Shown piece after piece: positions 43,568 through 53,373 of a stretch of DNA of 64,000 nucleotides. The first letter of the stretch is position 1. Every line of letters begins with the position of its first letter. A program made the position numbers and the translations under genes. The notes under the pieces are model-generated. The model made no database searches and was not told the origin of the DNA. It worked only from the letters and a program-made list of their open reading frames with translations. The DNA lies in assembly GCA_023213195.1 (NCBI GenBank), contig CP096135.1, forward strand, positions 746,548 through 810,547, given 5' to 3'. The DNA comes from Sphingobacteriales bacterium JAD_PAG50586_3 (GTDB lineage Bacteria; Bacteroidota; Bacteroidia; CAMBQF01).

Positions 43568-44419
43568 TTGCTTAAAGACGAGACATATACACGCGCAGAA
43601 ATTGTTGATGCCTTTAAAAAAGTGGCGTTTAACTCTACTTTTATGTGCCTTGCCGCCTTTGGTGTTGTTAACCTTTTGCACAACCTTATATGGTATATGG
43701 GCGCCTACCACTACGTGCAAGAACCTGTGTTACTTCACAACTATGTTGTGTTTGTTAAAAACGAAGGGTGGTATGTGCGCGCAGTAAAAAACATATATAG
43801 CGCAGGCCCTTATTTGTGCATTGCGCTTGCAGCAATTTCTTATGCTGTATATACAGCTATACCTAAAAAACGTATTACTTACCGCATGTTTTGGTTTTGG
43901 CTTTTTATAAACTCTATAAACTACTTGTTGGTGCAATGGTTGGCAACGCCCTATATACGTAATTCGGGCATTGGGGTATTAACGCACTATTGGTATTGGG
44001 AAGAACGAGACCGATTTATAGCCGCCCTTGTAGCACTTGTTATAGCCTTTTTTTATGGCCGTTTTATAGCGCATAACTTTTTGCAGTTTACCCCTGCCAT
44101 GAAGTATATGAAACGCAACAACTACCGAATATTTGCTTTTTATGTATTAGTTATTCCGGCAGTTGCGCTTATGGTAGCAGTACCCGCTTTTCGTATGTTT
44201 TTTGAGTGGCGCGTGGTTTGGCTAATGGTGCTGGTAACGTTTTTGCTTGCCCTGTCGGTATTGGTGCGCATTGGCGAGCGTAAGTTTAAGGTGCAATTTT
44301 TTGAGGAAAGCTATAAGGCCAAGTACAGTTACGGCGGCGTTATCTTCTTAGGCATAATAGTGGCTATTAATATATACCTCTACCTTGTTGGCTTTAGAAT
44401 GGAGCCAGGCCTGTTTTAA
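43568..44419 (+). CDS. Multi-pass membrane protein, unknown
   Basis: 283 residues with a TTG start; there is no earlier ATG in frame after the stop at 43556. About eight hydrophobic helices (CLAAFGVVNLLHNLIWYMGA, LCIALAAISYAVYTAI, FIAALVALVIAFFYGRFIAH). A histidine-rich start of helix 1 and HNYVVF may bind something, but no family is recognised. A conserved-looking M50/site-2-type motif is absent. Confidence 0.65.
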   Translation: MLKDETYTRAEIVDAFKKVAFNSTFMCLAAFGVVNLLHNLIWYMGAYHYVQEPVLLHNYVVFVKNEGWYVRAVKNIYSAGPYLCIALAAISYAVYTAIPKKRITYRMFWFWLFINSINYLLVQWLATPYIRNSGIGVLTHYWYWEERDRFIAALVALVIAFFYGRFIAHNFLQFTPAMKYMKRNNYRIFAFYVLVIPAVALMVAVPAFRMFFEWRVVWLMVLVTFLLALSVLVRIGERKFKVQFFEESYKAKYSYGGVIFLGIIVAINIYLYLVGFRMEPGLF

Positions 44420-44470
44420 TTTTAGCCCGTATAGTGTCGGTTTCAAAGCAAGGCTAATTACCTTTGGCGT

Positions 44471-44862
44471 ATGCAAAAAAATTATTTGTTACCGGTGGCG
44501 TTTTCGCGCTGCTAAGTGTTGTGCTTGGCGCACTTGCTGCCCACGCCCTGCGCGATAAGTTGGACCCCCGCAGCCTTGAAGGCTTTAACACAGCCGTTAA
44601 GTTTATGTTTTACCACGCCCTGGCCCTTTTGGTTTTTGGGTTGATGGCCGATAAACATCAATCTAAATTATTTGGCTGGGCGGGCAACCTTATAATAGCA
44701 GGCACGGTTCTTTTTTCGGGCTCTATATACCTGCTGTCAACAACAGCGGTAAGTGGCTTAAACATACCCAAAGGCTTTGGCCTGGTTACCCCGTTGGGCG
44801 GCGTGTTGCTTATTGCCGGTTGGGCACTTTTTATCCTATCAATACTGAATAATAAAAAATAG
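44471..44862 (+). CDS. DUF423 (YgdD-like) inner-membrane protein
   Basis: About 130 residues with four helices: FVTGGVFALLSVVLGALAAH, FMFYHALALLVFGLMA, AGTVLFSGSIYLLS and TPLGGVLLIAGWALFILSIL. HALRDKLDP and FQYHAL-like YHALAL motifs match DUF423. The A-run at 44475-44481 appears one base short: with eight A's the ATG at 44471 gives MQKKLFVTGG; otherwise only a TTG at 44464 is in frame. Confidence 0.8.
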
Positions 44863-44870
44863 ATTTTTTG

Positions 44871-46358
44871 ATGAGCTACGAGAATTATACAAACCACCTG
44901 CGCAAGCTGGCCGATGTTAACTATGCCAACGCTCTGTTGCAGTGGGACCAAGAAGTATTTATGCCCGAAAAAGGGGCTGCCGCAAGGGCATCGCAACAGG
45001 CAACACTATCGGGTATTGCGCACGAACTGGCTACCGCACCCGTTTTGGGCGGTTTTATAAAGGAGTTGTTGGCCGATAATACCCTTACCGCTTTGCAGCG
45101 CAGCAATGTAGAGCGCACCGCTAAAGAGTTTGAAAAACGCAACAAGTTTTCTACCCAGTTTGTAGAGGAAATGAGCATGGCAATTTCGGCAGGTTTCCAG
45201 GCATGGCAGGTGGCTAAAAAAGATAATAACTACGCTATTTTTGAACCCAAGCTGCAAAAGCTGATAGACCTTAAACGCCGCGAGGTTGACCTTGCAGGGT
45301 ACGATGAGCACCCGTATGATGCGTTGTTGGACGATTATGAGCCGGGAACAACGGCAGCTGATGTAAAAGAGCTGTTTGATAATTTTAAGCCGGGGCTAAA
45401 GACCTTGCTTGATAAAATTTTTGCCGCCGAAAAGCCCGACGACTCATTCTTTAAGCAGCATTTTAATAAAGATACCCAATGGGATTTTGGTATAGACCTG
45501 CTTAAACAAATGGGCTACGATTTTTCTGCCGGAAGGCAGGATATATCGGCCCACCCGTTTACCGTTAGTTTTGGCAGCGGCGATGTGCGTGTTACCACCC
45601 GCGTAAGCGAAAGCGACCTTACCGAAATGATATGGAGCTGCATACACGAAGGCGGCCATGCGCTATATGAGCAAGGATTACCCGAGGGTGATTATGGCTT
45701 ACCATCGGGCGAGGCGGTTTCTTTAGCTATACACGAGAGCCAGAGCCGCTTGTGGGAGAATAACGTGGGCCGCAGCCGTGGCTTTTGGGAGTTTAATTAC
45801 CCCATGTTGCAAAGCAGGTTTGGCCACCAACTGGGCAATGTGCCGTTAGATGCTTTTTACAAGGCTTTTAATCGGGTAGAGCCATCGCTTATACGCACAT
45901 CAGCCGATGAGTTGACGTACCATTTCCACATCATCATCCGTTTTGAACTGGAACTGGCTATGGTAGAAGGTACACTAAGCGCCAAAGACCTGCCCGAAGC
46001 TTGGAATGCCAAGTACAAAGAGTACTTGGGTATAGATGTGCCTAACTACTCGCAAGGTGTGTTGCAAGATGTGCACTGGAGCCATGGCAGTATGGGTTAT
46101 TTTTCTACTTACTCGCTAGGCAGCTTGTATGCCGCGCAATTTTATGCACAGGCGGTAAGCGAGGTGCCGGGGTTAGAAAGCAGCATTGCCACCGGGCAAA
46201 CAGCGCCTTTGCTTAACTGGTTAAGAGATAAAATACACAATAAGGGTCGCAACTTAACATCTCGCCAGGTGTGCGAAATGGTAACCGGCAAACCCCTTGA
46301 TGCTAAGTACTTTATGGACTATGCCAACAAAAAATATGGCAATATTTACGGGTTTTAA
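44871..46358 (+). CDS. Zinc carboxypeptidase, M32 family
   Basis: 495 residues from the ATG at 44871 (MSYENYTNHLRKLADVNYAN). Zinc site CIHEGGHALYEQGLP near residue 262 (HExxH) with the third ligand in IHESQSRLWEN; SADELTYHFHIIIRFELE and GYFSTYSLGSLYAAQFY are also M32 signatures. Length matches the thermostable carboxypeptidase 1 family (about 500). A cytoplasmic metallopeptidase removing C-terminal residues. No signal peptide. Confidence 0.95.
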   Translation: MSYENYTNHLRKLADVNYANALLQWDQEVFMPEKGAAARASQQATLSGIAHELATAPVLGGFIKELLADNTLTALQRSNVERTAKEFEKRNKFSTQFVEEMSMAISAGFQAWQVAKKDNNYAIFEPKLQKLIDLKRREVDLAGYDEHPYDALLDDYEPGTTAADVKELFDNFKPGLKTLLDKIFAAEKPDDSFFKQHFNKDTQWDFGIDLLKQMGYDFSAGRQDISAHPFTVSFGSGDVRVTTRVSESDLTEMIWSCIHEGGHALYEQGLPEGDYGLPSGEAVSLAIHESQSRLWENNVGRSRGFWEFNYPMLQSRFGHQLGNVPLDAFYKAFNRVEPSLIRTSADELTYHFHIIIRFELELAMVEGTLSAKDLPEAWNAKYKEYLGIDVPNYSQGVLQDVHWSHGSMGYFSTYSLGSLYAAQFYAQAVSEVPGLESSIATGQTAPLLNWLRDKIHNKGRNLTSRQVCEMVTGKPLDAKYFMDYANKKYGNIYGF

Positions 46359-46453
46359 ACATTTTTAAGTCCGGCATTGTATTAGTTATCAAGCAAAAGA
46401 ACCATTTTCATATTAATTATTTCGTCAAGATTAAAGAATAATTAGATTATGTA

Positions 46454-46461
46454 TAACTTTG
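46454..46461 (+). promoter_or_regulatory. -7 box TAACTTTG
   Basis: Perfect TAnnTTTG match. It overlaps a longer open frame from 46449 and thereby shows that translation starts at the ATG at 46497. Confidence 0.55.
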
Positions 46462-46496
46462 CCTTAACTGTAAATAAACACATAAATAAACACACA

Positions 46497-47510
46497 ATGA
46501 AAAAACTGTTACTCGCTCTTGTTTTTTTAGTTGTAGGTAAAGTAGCCACAGCACAAGACACTCTTCTTTTTGAAGACTTCAACAATGTAATTAACTTTAA
46601 CTATGAAATTGCCCCACCAAGCGGTGCCCAGTACGATGTATCTGGCTACAACTTTGATGGCGACGGTTTAACAGACGCCAATGCCCGCGATTTGGAGTGG
46701 TTCTTAATCCTTCCTTTCGCTATCCAGGATTCTTTAACTATTGATGGTGACACTAACATTGCCCTTGCCTCTAGCTCTTGGTTTGACCCTGCAGGCCAAG
46801 CTTTGAATTACTTCATCTTGCCATCAATTCAGTTGAATGATGCCAGCGGTGTACTTAGCTGGAAATCGGCCCCACGCCAAACGCCATTGTATTGCGATGG
46901 CTACAAAGTATTGGTATCTACTACCGATAACTTTGAGAACAACTTTACCGACACTCTTTTTGTTGGTGCAGAGTACCTTTCTCGCGTTGACCCATTGCCA
47001 GATAGCACGTTTGCAGGCTTTACTTTTTCTGAAGGTGAGGTTCACGGCTTAGACGGTACTTATGTAGAAAACGGTGGCGACTCTATCCGCCTGTTAGGTG
47101 TATTAAAACCACACAGCATTAGCCTTGCTGCTTATGCAGGTCAAAAAATATACATTGCGTTTTTACACGATGCTGATGACGATAACTTAATTTCTATTGA
47201 TGATATCTGCGTTCGTGGTGACGGTACTGTTAATGTTGACGAAACTAAAGCGGATGTTAACGTATTAATGTTCCCTAACCCAGCAACTAACAATGTAAAC
47301 CTAAACTTTAACGTTGTTAAACCAGGCCCTGTAAGCCTAGAGGTTTACGACCTAAGCGGTAAACAAGTTGATAAACGCAGCATTGGCACCCGCCTTAAAG
47401 GTGAGCACACTTACCAGTACGATGTTAATGGCTTAGCCAGCGGTAACTACTTGGTTACTCTACGCACAGTAGGCGGTACTAAAACCCTTAACCTATCGGT
47501 TACCAAATAA
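46497..47510 (+). CDS. T9SS secreted protein with choice-of-anchor-J-like domain
   Basis: 337 residues from MKKLLLALVFLVVGKVATAQ. The body (LFEDFNNVINFNYEIAPPSG, DLEWFLILPF, LNYFILPSIQLNDASGVLSW, KIYIAFLHDADDDNLISIDD) matches the choice-of-anchor J / cleaved-adhesin beta-sandwich. The C-terminus is a T9SS sorting domain (VLMFPNPATNNVNLNFNVVK) ending KTLNLSVTK. Codon use looks somewhat A/T-richer at third positions than its neighbours, often a sign of high expression. Function: secreted or surface protein, partner unknown. Confidence 0.85.
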   Translation: MKKLLLALVFLVVGKVATAQDTLLFEDFNNVINFNYEIAPPSGAQYDVSGYNFDGDGLTDANARDLEWFLILPFAIQDSLTIDGDTNIALASSSWFDPAGQALNYFILPSIQLNDASGVLSWKSAPRQTPLYCDGYKVLVSTTDNFENNFTDTLFVGAEYLSRVDPLPDSTFAGFTFSEGEVHGLDGTYVENGGDSIRLLGVLKPHSISLAAYAGQKIYIAFLHDADDDNLISIDDICVRGDGTVNVDETKADVNVLMFPNPATNNVNLNFNVVKPGPVSLEVYDLSGKQVDKRSIGTRLKGEHTYQYDVNGLASGNYLVTLRTVGGTKTLNLSVTK

Positions 47511-47529
47511 TTTTTGGTACAACGGCATA

Positions 47530-47566
47530 AAAAATCCCCGCTGACATCACGTCAGTGGGGATTTTT
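47530..47566. terminator. Bidirectional intrinsic terminator
   Basis: AAAAATCCCC and GGGGATTTTT with an inner CTGA/TCAG pairing; serves the convergent genes ending at 47510 and 47591. Confidence 0.85.
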
Positions 47567-47590
47567 ATTTATTAGGGTATTAGGTTTTTC

Positions 47591-48334
47591 TTAGTGTGTT
47601 TTAACCAATTTAAGCACGTTAGACTTGATGCCGCTGCGCTCTACTGTTACCAGGTATATGCCGTTATCAAGCTTGGTTTTATCTTCAAACGTATAGGTAT
47701 TTCGGCCCTGCGTAGGCTTAACCATATTGCTAAAAACCTGTTTACCGGTTACATCTTTCAACACTACCATTACATCGGCATTGGTATCGGCATCAAAAAC
47801 AATTTCGCTTAGCCCATTTGCGGGGTTTTGGCCACCGTAAATAATATTTACAGCCTCGTCTTTAGTAATGGCTACAGATATAATATCAGAGTACACGGTT
47901 TGGCCCTCAAAATTAGTTTTGCCTAAGCGGTATACATTGCTACCCATAAGTGGCTCAGGGTCGGTAAAGGTATAGTCGCGGCGGCTGTCGCTAAAGCCTG
48001 CGCCCTGCACTACGGCAATAGGCTCAAACATTTGCCCGTCGGCACTGCGCTCTATGGTAAAATAGTCGTTTTCTACTTCCATAAGCGTGCGCCATTTAAG
48101 CACCACACCATCGCCTTGGCGTTCGCCCTCAAAAAAGCGGAGTTTTACAGGGTCTTTTATGCCTTCGGTACCCGCACGGGCGGTTCCGCTTTGTCCTAAA
48201 TTTAGGTATGTAAATGTAACACCGCCTACAATGGCAGCGCAGCAAACGCCAACAGCAGCATATTTAAGCGCTGCTTTCATTTTTTGTTTTTGCTTTTGGG
48301 CTTGTTGCTGTACTAAACGTAAACCTGGTTTCAT
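47591..48334 (-). CDS. Membrane-anchored protein with T9SS-like C-terminal domain
   Basis: 247 residues. The N-terminus is basic and Gln/Lys-rich (LVQQQAQKQKQKMKAALKYA) before one hydrophobic segment (VGVCCAAIVGGVTFTYL); the true start may be the inner Met19. It is followed by a domain found in T9SS proteins (VVLKWRTLMEVENDYFTIER SAD) and a C-terminal module resembling a sorting domain (IIYGGQNPANGLSEIVFDAD ending SNVLKLVKTH), though the usual YPNP is GGQNP. Function unknown. Confidence 0.7.
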   Translation of the reverse strand: MKPGLRLVQQQAQKQKQKMKAALKYAAVGVCCAAIVGGVTFTYLNLGQSGTARAGTEGIKDPVKLRFFEGERQGDGVVLKWRTLMEVENDYFTIERSADGQMFEPIAVVQGAGFSDSRRDYTFTDPEPLMGSNVYRLGKTNFEGQTVYSDIISVAITKDEAVNIIYGGQNPANGLSEIVFDADTNADVMVVLKDVTGKQVFSNMVKPTQGRNTYTFEDKTKLDNGIYLVTVERSGIKSNVLKLVKTH

Positions 48335-48419
48335 AGGGTTGGATTTTTAACGAAACCAAAACTATTTAATACCCCTGCGTAAAAAGGCTAAAGAAACCAC
48401 TTGGGTTACCCATGTAGGT

Positions 48420-48475
48420 TTTAGGTTTTAGCTTGTAGCTTATAGCTTACAGCGGATAGCTTACAGCGTGCAGAA
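48420..48475. repeat. Degenerate short tandem repeat
   Basis: Repeated 8- to 9-mers of the type TAGCTTGTAGCTTATAGC then TTACAGCGGATAGCTTACAG. Noncoding, between two leftward genes. Confidence 0.5.
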
Positions 48476-48565
48476 AAAGGGAGTAATGCCTGTATTTAAA
48501 GGCATTGCAAGGCTATAGAAAACAGCCCGTATTAATCAATATAAAAAGTAAAAAGAGGTAAGAAA

Positions 48566-49564
48566 TTAGCCTATTAAATTGTTTTGCAACAGGTATTCGG
48601 CAATTTGTACGGCATTGGTTGCGGCACCCTTGCGCAGGTTATCTGCCACTATCCACATATTTAGTGTGTGGGGTTGGCTTTCGTCGCGACGGATGCGTCC
48701 TACAAAAACATCGTCTTTACCCTGCGATGTTAGTGGCATTGGGTAGCTGTAATTATCAAGGTCGTCTTGCACGGTAATGCCCGGCGTTGCTGCTAAAAGC
48801 GCGCGTACTTCGGCAATATCAAAGTCTATAGCAAACTCTACGTTTACCGCTTCAGAGTGGCCACCCTGCACCGGCACACGCACAGCGGTTGCGGTAACGC
48901 GTATAGAATCGTCGCCCATAATTTTACGGGTTTCGTTTACCAATTTCATCTCCTCTTTGGTGTAGCCATTATCGGTAAACACATCGCACTGCGGTATGCA
49001 GTTACGGTCTATAGGGTATTTATACGCCATTGGGCCCTCAACACCGTTGCGCTCGTTTTCCATTTGCGCTACAGCCTTAACACCTGTACCTGTTACCGAT
49101 TGGTAGGTTGATACCACCACACGCTTAACACCATATTTTTTGTGTAGCGGGGCCAGTGCCATTACCATTTGTATGGTAGAGCAGTTGGGGTTGGCAATAA
49201 TTTTATCTTCTTTGGTAAGCGCCCATGCATTAATCTCTGGCACTACCAGTTTTTTGGTAGGGTCCATGCGCCATGCCGATGAATTGTCTACCACCGTAAT
49301 ACCTGCTTCGGCAAACTTGGGGGCAAACTCTGTAGAGGTGGTTCCACCGGCAGAAAATATAGCTACGGCAGGTTTGGCGGCAATGGCATCGTCCATAGAA
49401 ACAACCTTGTATTGCTGGCCCTTAAAGGTTACCTCTTTGCTCTGGCGTACCGATGCATCTGAGGCTACTGCCAATAATTCTGTTACAGGAAAATTGCGTT
49501 CTTCTAATACACGCAACATAACGGTGCCTACCAAGCCGGTAGCGCCCACAACGGCTACTTTCAT
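48566..49564 (-). CDS. asd: Aspartate-semialdehyde dehydrogenase
   Basis: 332 residues, intact. Reduces aspartyl phosphate to aspartate semialdehyde on the lysine/threonine/methionine and diaminopimelate pathways. Motifs: N-terminal VAVVGATGLVGTVMLRVLEE (NADP site), FSAGGTTSTEFAPKFAEAG, the active-site cysteine in IIANPNCSTIQMV, and the substrate site RVPVQGGHSEAVNVE. Length fits the Gram-negative-type enzyme. Confidence 0.95.
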   Translation of the reverse strand: MKVAVVGATGLVGTVMLRVLEERNFPVTELLAVASDASVRQSKEVTFKGQQYKVVSMDDAIAAKPAVAIFSAGGTTSTEFAPKFAEAGITVVDNSSAWRMDPTKKLVVPEINAWALTKEDKIIANPNCSTIQMVMALAPLHKKYGVKRVVVSTYQSVTGTGVKAVAQMENERNGVEGPMAYKYPIDRNCIPQCDVFTDNGYTKEEMKLVNETRKIMGDDSIRVTATAVRVPVQGGHSEAVNVEFAIDFDIAEVRALLAATPGITVQDDLDNYSYPMPLTSQGKDDVFVGRIRRDESQPHTLNMWIVADNLRKGAATNAVQIAEYLLQNNLIG

Positions 49565-49658
49565 TTTTACGGTTTAAGGGTGCAAATGTAATGGGTAATG
49601 GTGTTGGGTAATGGTGTTTAGATAAATATTTTAATTGGCTTGCCTATGCGGCAGGCAC

Positions 49659-49895
49659 TTACTTTCTTTCACCGCGAAAGAAAGTAAGCAAAGAAAGCTC
49701 CCGGCTGCATTTTTCAACGACCCGCTACGAGGTCGTTCGCTAAAATCTGTAAACTCGTCCTACGGACTCAGACAGAACAGATTTTTACGCTCACATTCTC
49801 TGCGGGACCCCGTTTCAAAACGCCATGCCGGAACTTTGTCTGTAACCAGATACTGAATTAAAATTCGAGCCGGGCGTGGACTACCCACGCACTGC
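49659..49895. repeat. Interspersed structured repeat, copy C
   Basis: Starts with a perfect 12-bp hairpin TTACTTTCTTTC-ACCGC-GAAAGAAAGTAA, followed by stems AACGACC/GGTCGTT and AAAATCTGT/ACAGATTTT. It ends GCCGGGCGTGGACTACCCAC, the same 3' motif as copies A and B. Confidence 0.65.
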
Positions 49896-49963
49896 CGTAG
49901 TGAAAATATAGGCCGGTCTTAAAAAGATTTAAAAAAGAGTACCTTCCTATTTTGGGGTAGAGT

Positions 49964-51335
49964 TTAACTTATTTCAGACTTTACAAGCAGGCTGCCCTCG
50001 GCCTGTAAAACCGCTAAATATTTACCTTCTAACTGCTCTACCTGTGCCTTAGTGGTTTTGGGTTTTAATGTATTTTAAAATAACCATGGTTATAATGGCT
50101 AAAAGGGAGAATAGCATAAAAACGGTTTGCCACTGGAAATGTTGGCGTATAAAACCAAACAGCGCCGCACCCGATGATAGGCCGAAATTAAAAACTGTCA
50201 TACAAAAAGTAAACTGCATGGCCGAAATGCGTTTCCAGCATAGTTGCATTGCCAGTGCTAATGCACCAATGGTTATTAGGGTTATAAGCGTACAAAACAG
50301 GCCTATAAAAGCCGATACAAAATGGGTGTTGCCCCAATAGGGGCTGCACAACGACATGGAAAATACAAGTGTGGCTATCAGGAATAAACAATACTGTATC
50401 ATACGCACTACACCAAAGCGCTGAATAAGAAACCCGCCTATTAACATGCCGCAAATGCCACCCACTAAATTAGATATGGAAAAAACGTTAGAGTAGTATT
50501 GGCTGGTCCACTTTAACTCTTGTATTGTAAAAACGGGTAGCAATGTCCTTACATAATGTATAGAAATCATGGCAATATAAATGGCCAAAAGCAGTAGCAA
50601 GGTGTTAGGCAGGAACACAACCTGCTTAAACGATTTAAATAGTTTTGGCCAGCTATCAACAGCCATTAAAGCGGCTTGGGGCGATGTTTTTCCGGGTAAG
50701 CCGGGGAGTAGTTTTTCGCCTTGCCGTTCTTTAACCATAAGCGCAACCGCCATAATAATAAATACTAAAACCGATAGGGTTATAACCGCTACAGACAAGC
50801 TGTAGTTATTGATAAGCCAACTGCCCGCAATTAACGATATGGAAACTCCAATGGCTTTTGAGCCCCACATTAGGCTGTTGGCCTTGCCCTGTTGGGGTAT
50901 GGGCACAATATCTATTACCAAACTATCTGTAGCAATATCCTGAAAAAGAATAAACGTGTGCAGGCATACCACAACGGCCGATAGGGTAGAAATATTTTCT
51001 AGTGGGTTGGGTATTAGCGCCATTGCAATAAGGCTGGAAAATATACCCAGTTGCCCAAACAACAGCCAGGGTTTTCTGCGGCCCATAGGCAGGTAGGTGT
51101 AGCGTTCCATTACAGGCGCTAACAAAATTTTAAGGCTAAAGGGTATCATAATTACAGCACTGTAAGCCGCAATTTCTATAGGGGTTTTGCCGTTCATGGC
51201 CATCCATGCCGGTATGGCAAAAATGGTAATACCCTCTGGTATGCCCTGCGAGAAATACAAAACAATAAAGGTGAAATACCTTAGAAAAGAATTTTCTGAA
51301 AGTGATGTGCCGTTGTTAATGGTTTGTTTTTTCAC
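49964..51335 (-). CDS. AmpG-like MFS transporter (C-terminus frameshifted)
   Basis: Twelve-helix major facilitator protein; N-terminal FIVLYFSQGIPEGITIFAIP and the loop ERYTYLPMGRRKPW fit the AmpG (muropeptide permease) branch. IATDSLVIDIVP and LMWGSKAIGVSISLIAGSWL continue the pattern. The frame stops at 50049, but one extra T at 50063-50066 (A on the coding strand) hides a 35-codon extension reading KPKTTKAQVEQLEGKYLAVL to KSEIS. Substrate: probably a peptidoglycan fragment, by family only. Confidence 0.82.
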
Positions 51336-51431
51336 CCGGTAGTTAGTTTTATAAAAAACTAATATACAGGTTTTTATATTGTTTGGAAAGCGACAGACTC
51401 AAATAGGTGATTTTAAAAAAGGAAGCAGGTT

Positions 51432-52333
51432 TTATTCCCCAAACAATTGCTCTATAAGCTGGCGTTCTTGCGGGTTGGTAATAACAATAAAAACATCGCC
51501 CTCTTGAAAAACATACCCGGGACCGGGTTTGTAAATAGCCATACCGGCGCTGGTGCGCAGGGCCAAAAAGTTAGAGTATTCAAAGGCATTAATATTAAGA
51601 TCGGCCACGGTGCGCCCAATAAAGCGCAACGGAATGGCAAACTCTTCAAACCGGTAGTTTACCCCATTATCGCGCAGCATATCATCTAAAAAAGAGGTAA
51701 CCGTGGGCCGCACCATTTCTGATGCCATGCGCAGGCCGCCAATATGGTAGGGCGATATTACTTTATCGGCCCCGGCCTTGGTTATTTTATTTATATAAGA
51801 GCTGTCTTTACACATAGAAACAACGCGCGCTTTTGGGTTTAGCTGTTTTGCAGACAGGCTTATAACAAGGTTTGTATTATCATCGTTAGTGGCGGCAAAA
51901 ACACCGGCGCAACGTAAAATACCGGCCTTGGTAAGCGCTTCATCATCTGCCGCTTCGCCATCAATAATAAGCCATTGCGGGTGTTCTTTATGGGCTGTTT
52001 TAACCCGCTCGGCATCGCGCTCTATAACAACAAAAGGGCGGTTTGTCAGGGCCATTTCGGCGGCAATACTGCTGCCTATGCGCCCCAAACCACATATAAT
52101 AAAGTGGCTATCCAGTTCTGCAATAGTATTCATGGTTTGTAAATATTTATAGGTTTTGTTTATGCGCCCGTCTACAAAAACAGCAATTACTGACGATATA
52201 GTGTAGGTGGCAAGTGCAATACCTGCCAATGCTAAAAACACGGTATATAAGCGCCCTATGGGAGAGTTAGAGAGGTCTACAACCTCGCCATAACCAATAG
52301 TGGTTATGGTTATCATTGTCATATAAAAACAAT
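51432..52333 (-). pseudogene. K+ channel with TrkA-N domain, C-terminal part, interrupted by the transposon
   Basis: Frame covering the second half of the pore (CFYMTMITITTIGYGEVVDL with the TxGYG selectivity filter), the second transmembrane helix (LYTVFLALAGIALATYTISS), an RCK/TrkA-N Rossmann domain (FIICGLGRIGSSIAAEMALT) and a TrkA-C domain at the end. The first helix and pore-helix start lie 10.9 kb away at 63,210-63,359. Joining the flanks through one ATTGTTTT copy gives SVIDCFYMTMITITTIGYGE in frame, so the insertion is recent. The last codons toward 52,350 belong to the transposon end. Confidence 0.93.
52326..52333. repeat. Target-site duplication, left copy (AAAACAAT)
   Basis: 8-bp direct repeat identical to 63210-63217, exactly flanking the terminal inverted repeats. 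An 8-bp duplication is the size generated by IS1595-family transposases. Confidence 0.93.
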
Positions 52334-52357
52334 GGCATAGTATTACCACTTTACAGT
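52334..52357 (+). repeat. Left terminal inverted repeat
   Basis: Begins GGCATAGTATTACCACTTTA and continues CAGT; the exact reverse complement is at 63186-63209. Immediately inside, GTGGTAA makes a local palindrome with TTACCAC. Confidence 0.95.
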
Positions 52358-52363
52358 GGTAAT

Positions 52364-52510
52364 TTAATAAGCGGCCTTTTTTGGGGCAGTTAAAATACTT
52401 ATGAATCCATAAAGCAGAAGAGAAGCCATCATAACAATCATTATGAGGCCAATAATCATTTCGGGGTCGCTCTCTTTAATAAAATCAACTAAATCCTTTT
52501 TCCTTTCCAT
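52364..52510 (-). CDS. Small single-helix membrane protein (transposon-borne)
   Basis: 48 codons starting ATG at 52510: MERKKDLVDFIKESDPEMII followed by a hydrophobic helix (GLIMIVMMASLLLYGFISIL) and a basic tail. It lies 7 bp inside the left inverted repeat. No family recognised. Plausible because it has a cytoplasmic-helix-cytoplasmic layout, but too short to be certain. Confidence 0.5.
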   Translation of the reverse strand: MERKKDLVDFIKESDPEMIIGLIMIVMMASLLLYGFISILTAPKKAAY

Positions 52511-52545
52511 AATTCCGATATTTGTACCGTTAAATATAAGTAAAA

Positions 52546-52878
52546 ATGGAAATAGAAATAGAATTGATAGGTAAACCTAAGACGATAGCTATCCCTAGCG
52601 GAGCGAAAAATATCATTTTGGGTGGTTTGAGTCTTCCTGAAAAGGCAGATTACCCTTTGCAATACCGTTTATGCATAGATTGGAAAACAATTAAGAAAAA
52701 CGGAGATAAAGACTTTGATACCACATGGGTATATTTTGATGGTACTTTATTGTCGGCAGAAATGATAGAATTACCTGAAGTTACGGAAATTACCGTTGGG
52801 GTTGAAAAGGCCGAAGCCGACTATAAAACCTTTAAGCCATATCAAAATACGGCTGTTTTCTTTTATGAATTTGAATAG
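52546..52878 (+). CDS. Hypothetical protein (transposon-borne)
   Basis: 110 residues starting MEIEIELIGKPKTIAIPSGA. It looks like an all-beta protein (ITVGVEKAEADYKTF, TAVFFYEFE at the end). No domain recognised. Divergent from the small membrane protein; its stop abuts the stop of the convergent KilA-N gene. Confidence 0.65.
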   Translation: MEIEIELIGKPKTIAIPSGAKNIILGGLSLPEKADYPLQYRLCIDWKTIKKNGDKDFDTTWVYFDGTLLSAEMIELPEVTEITVGVEKAEADYKTFKPYQNTAVFFYEFE

Positions 52879-53373
52879 CTAGAGCTTACCTTTCTTAGGA
52901 TTAAACTTTAATAGCTGGTCTATAGCCTTGTCAAATTCGCTGGGAATTCCATCCCCAAGCAATTGCCCAGACTTATAGGCTTGCTCAACCTCTTTTTTTA
53001 GAAGGTTTTCAAAATTTGGATTTAGCCAGTTGGCAAACTCAAAGGCAATACCCAACTCGGCGTAGAGGCCATCCTGATACTTACCTTGATTCATTTTTAG
53101 TAGCCCAATGCGACCTTCGCTAATAACGTTGCTTTCGGAAAGCAATTCAACAATTTGTTGGTCAAATTCAAGATTTAGGTGGCCTTTTGAATTTTGCGCT
53201 TCCCATTCTGAGAGGATTTGTTTACCATCATTACTTTGTAGCCAACCATTTACTGTTTTACCCTTTTCTTTCAACGCTTTAGCCATGTCAGTAAGGTTTA
53301 GATATGCAACCTGACCATCATGCATTAAATGGATGTGTTTCTCGTTAAAATCTATTAGGACGTATCTGAACAT
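52879..53373 (-). CDS. KilA-N domain protein
   Basis: 164 residues; residues about 15-105 match the KilA-N fold (YLNLTDMAKALKEKGKTVNG, WLQSNDGKQILSEWEAQ, GLYAELGIAFEFANWLNPNF), a DNA-binding domain common in phage antirepressors and large DNA viruses. It overlaps the 3' end of the transposase gene by 29 bp, so it is probably cotranslated with it. It may regulate or assist transposition; this is inferred from position only. Confidence 0.82.
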   Translation of the reverse strand: MFRYVLIDFNEKHIHLMHDGQVAYLNLTDMAKALKEKGKTVNGWLQSNDGKQILSEWEAQNSKGHLNLEFDQQIVELLSESNVISEGRIGLLKMNQGKYQDGLYAELGIAFEFANWLNPNFENLLKKEVEQAYKSGQLLGDGIPSEFDKAIDQLLKFNPKKGKL

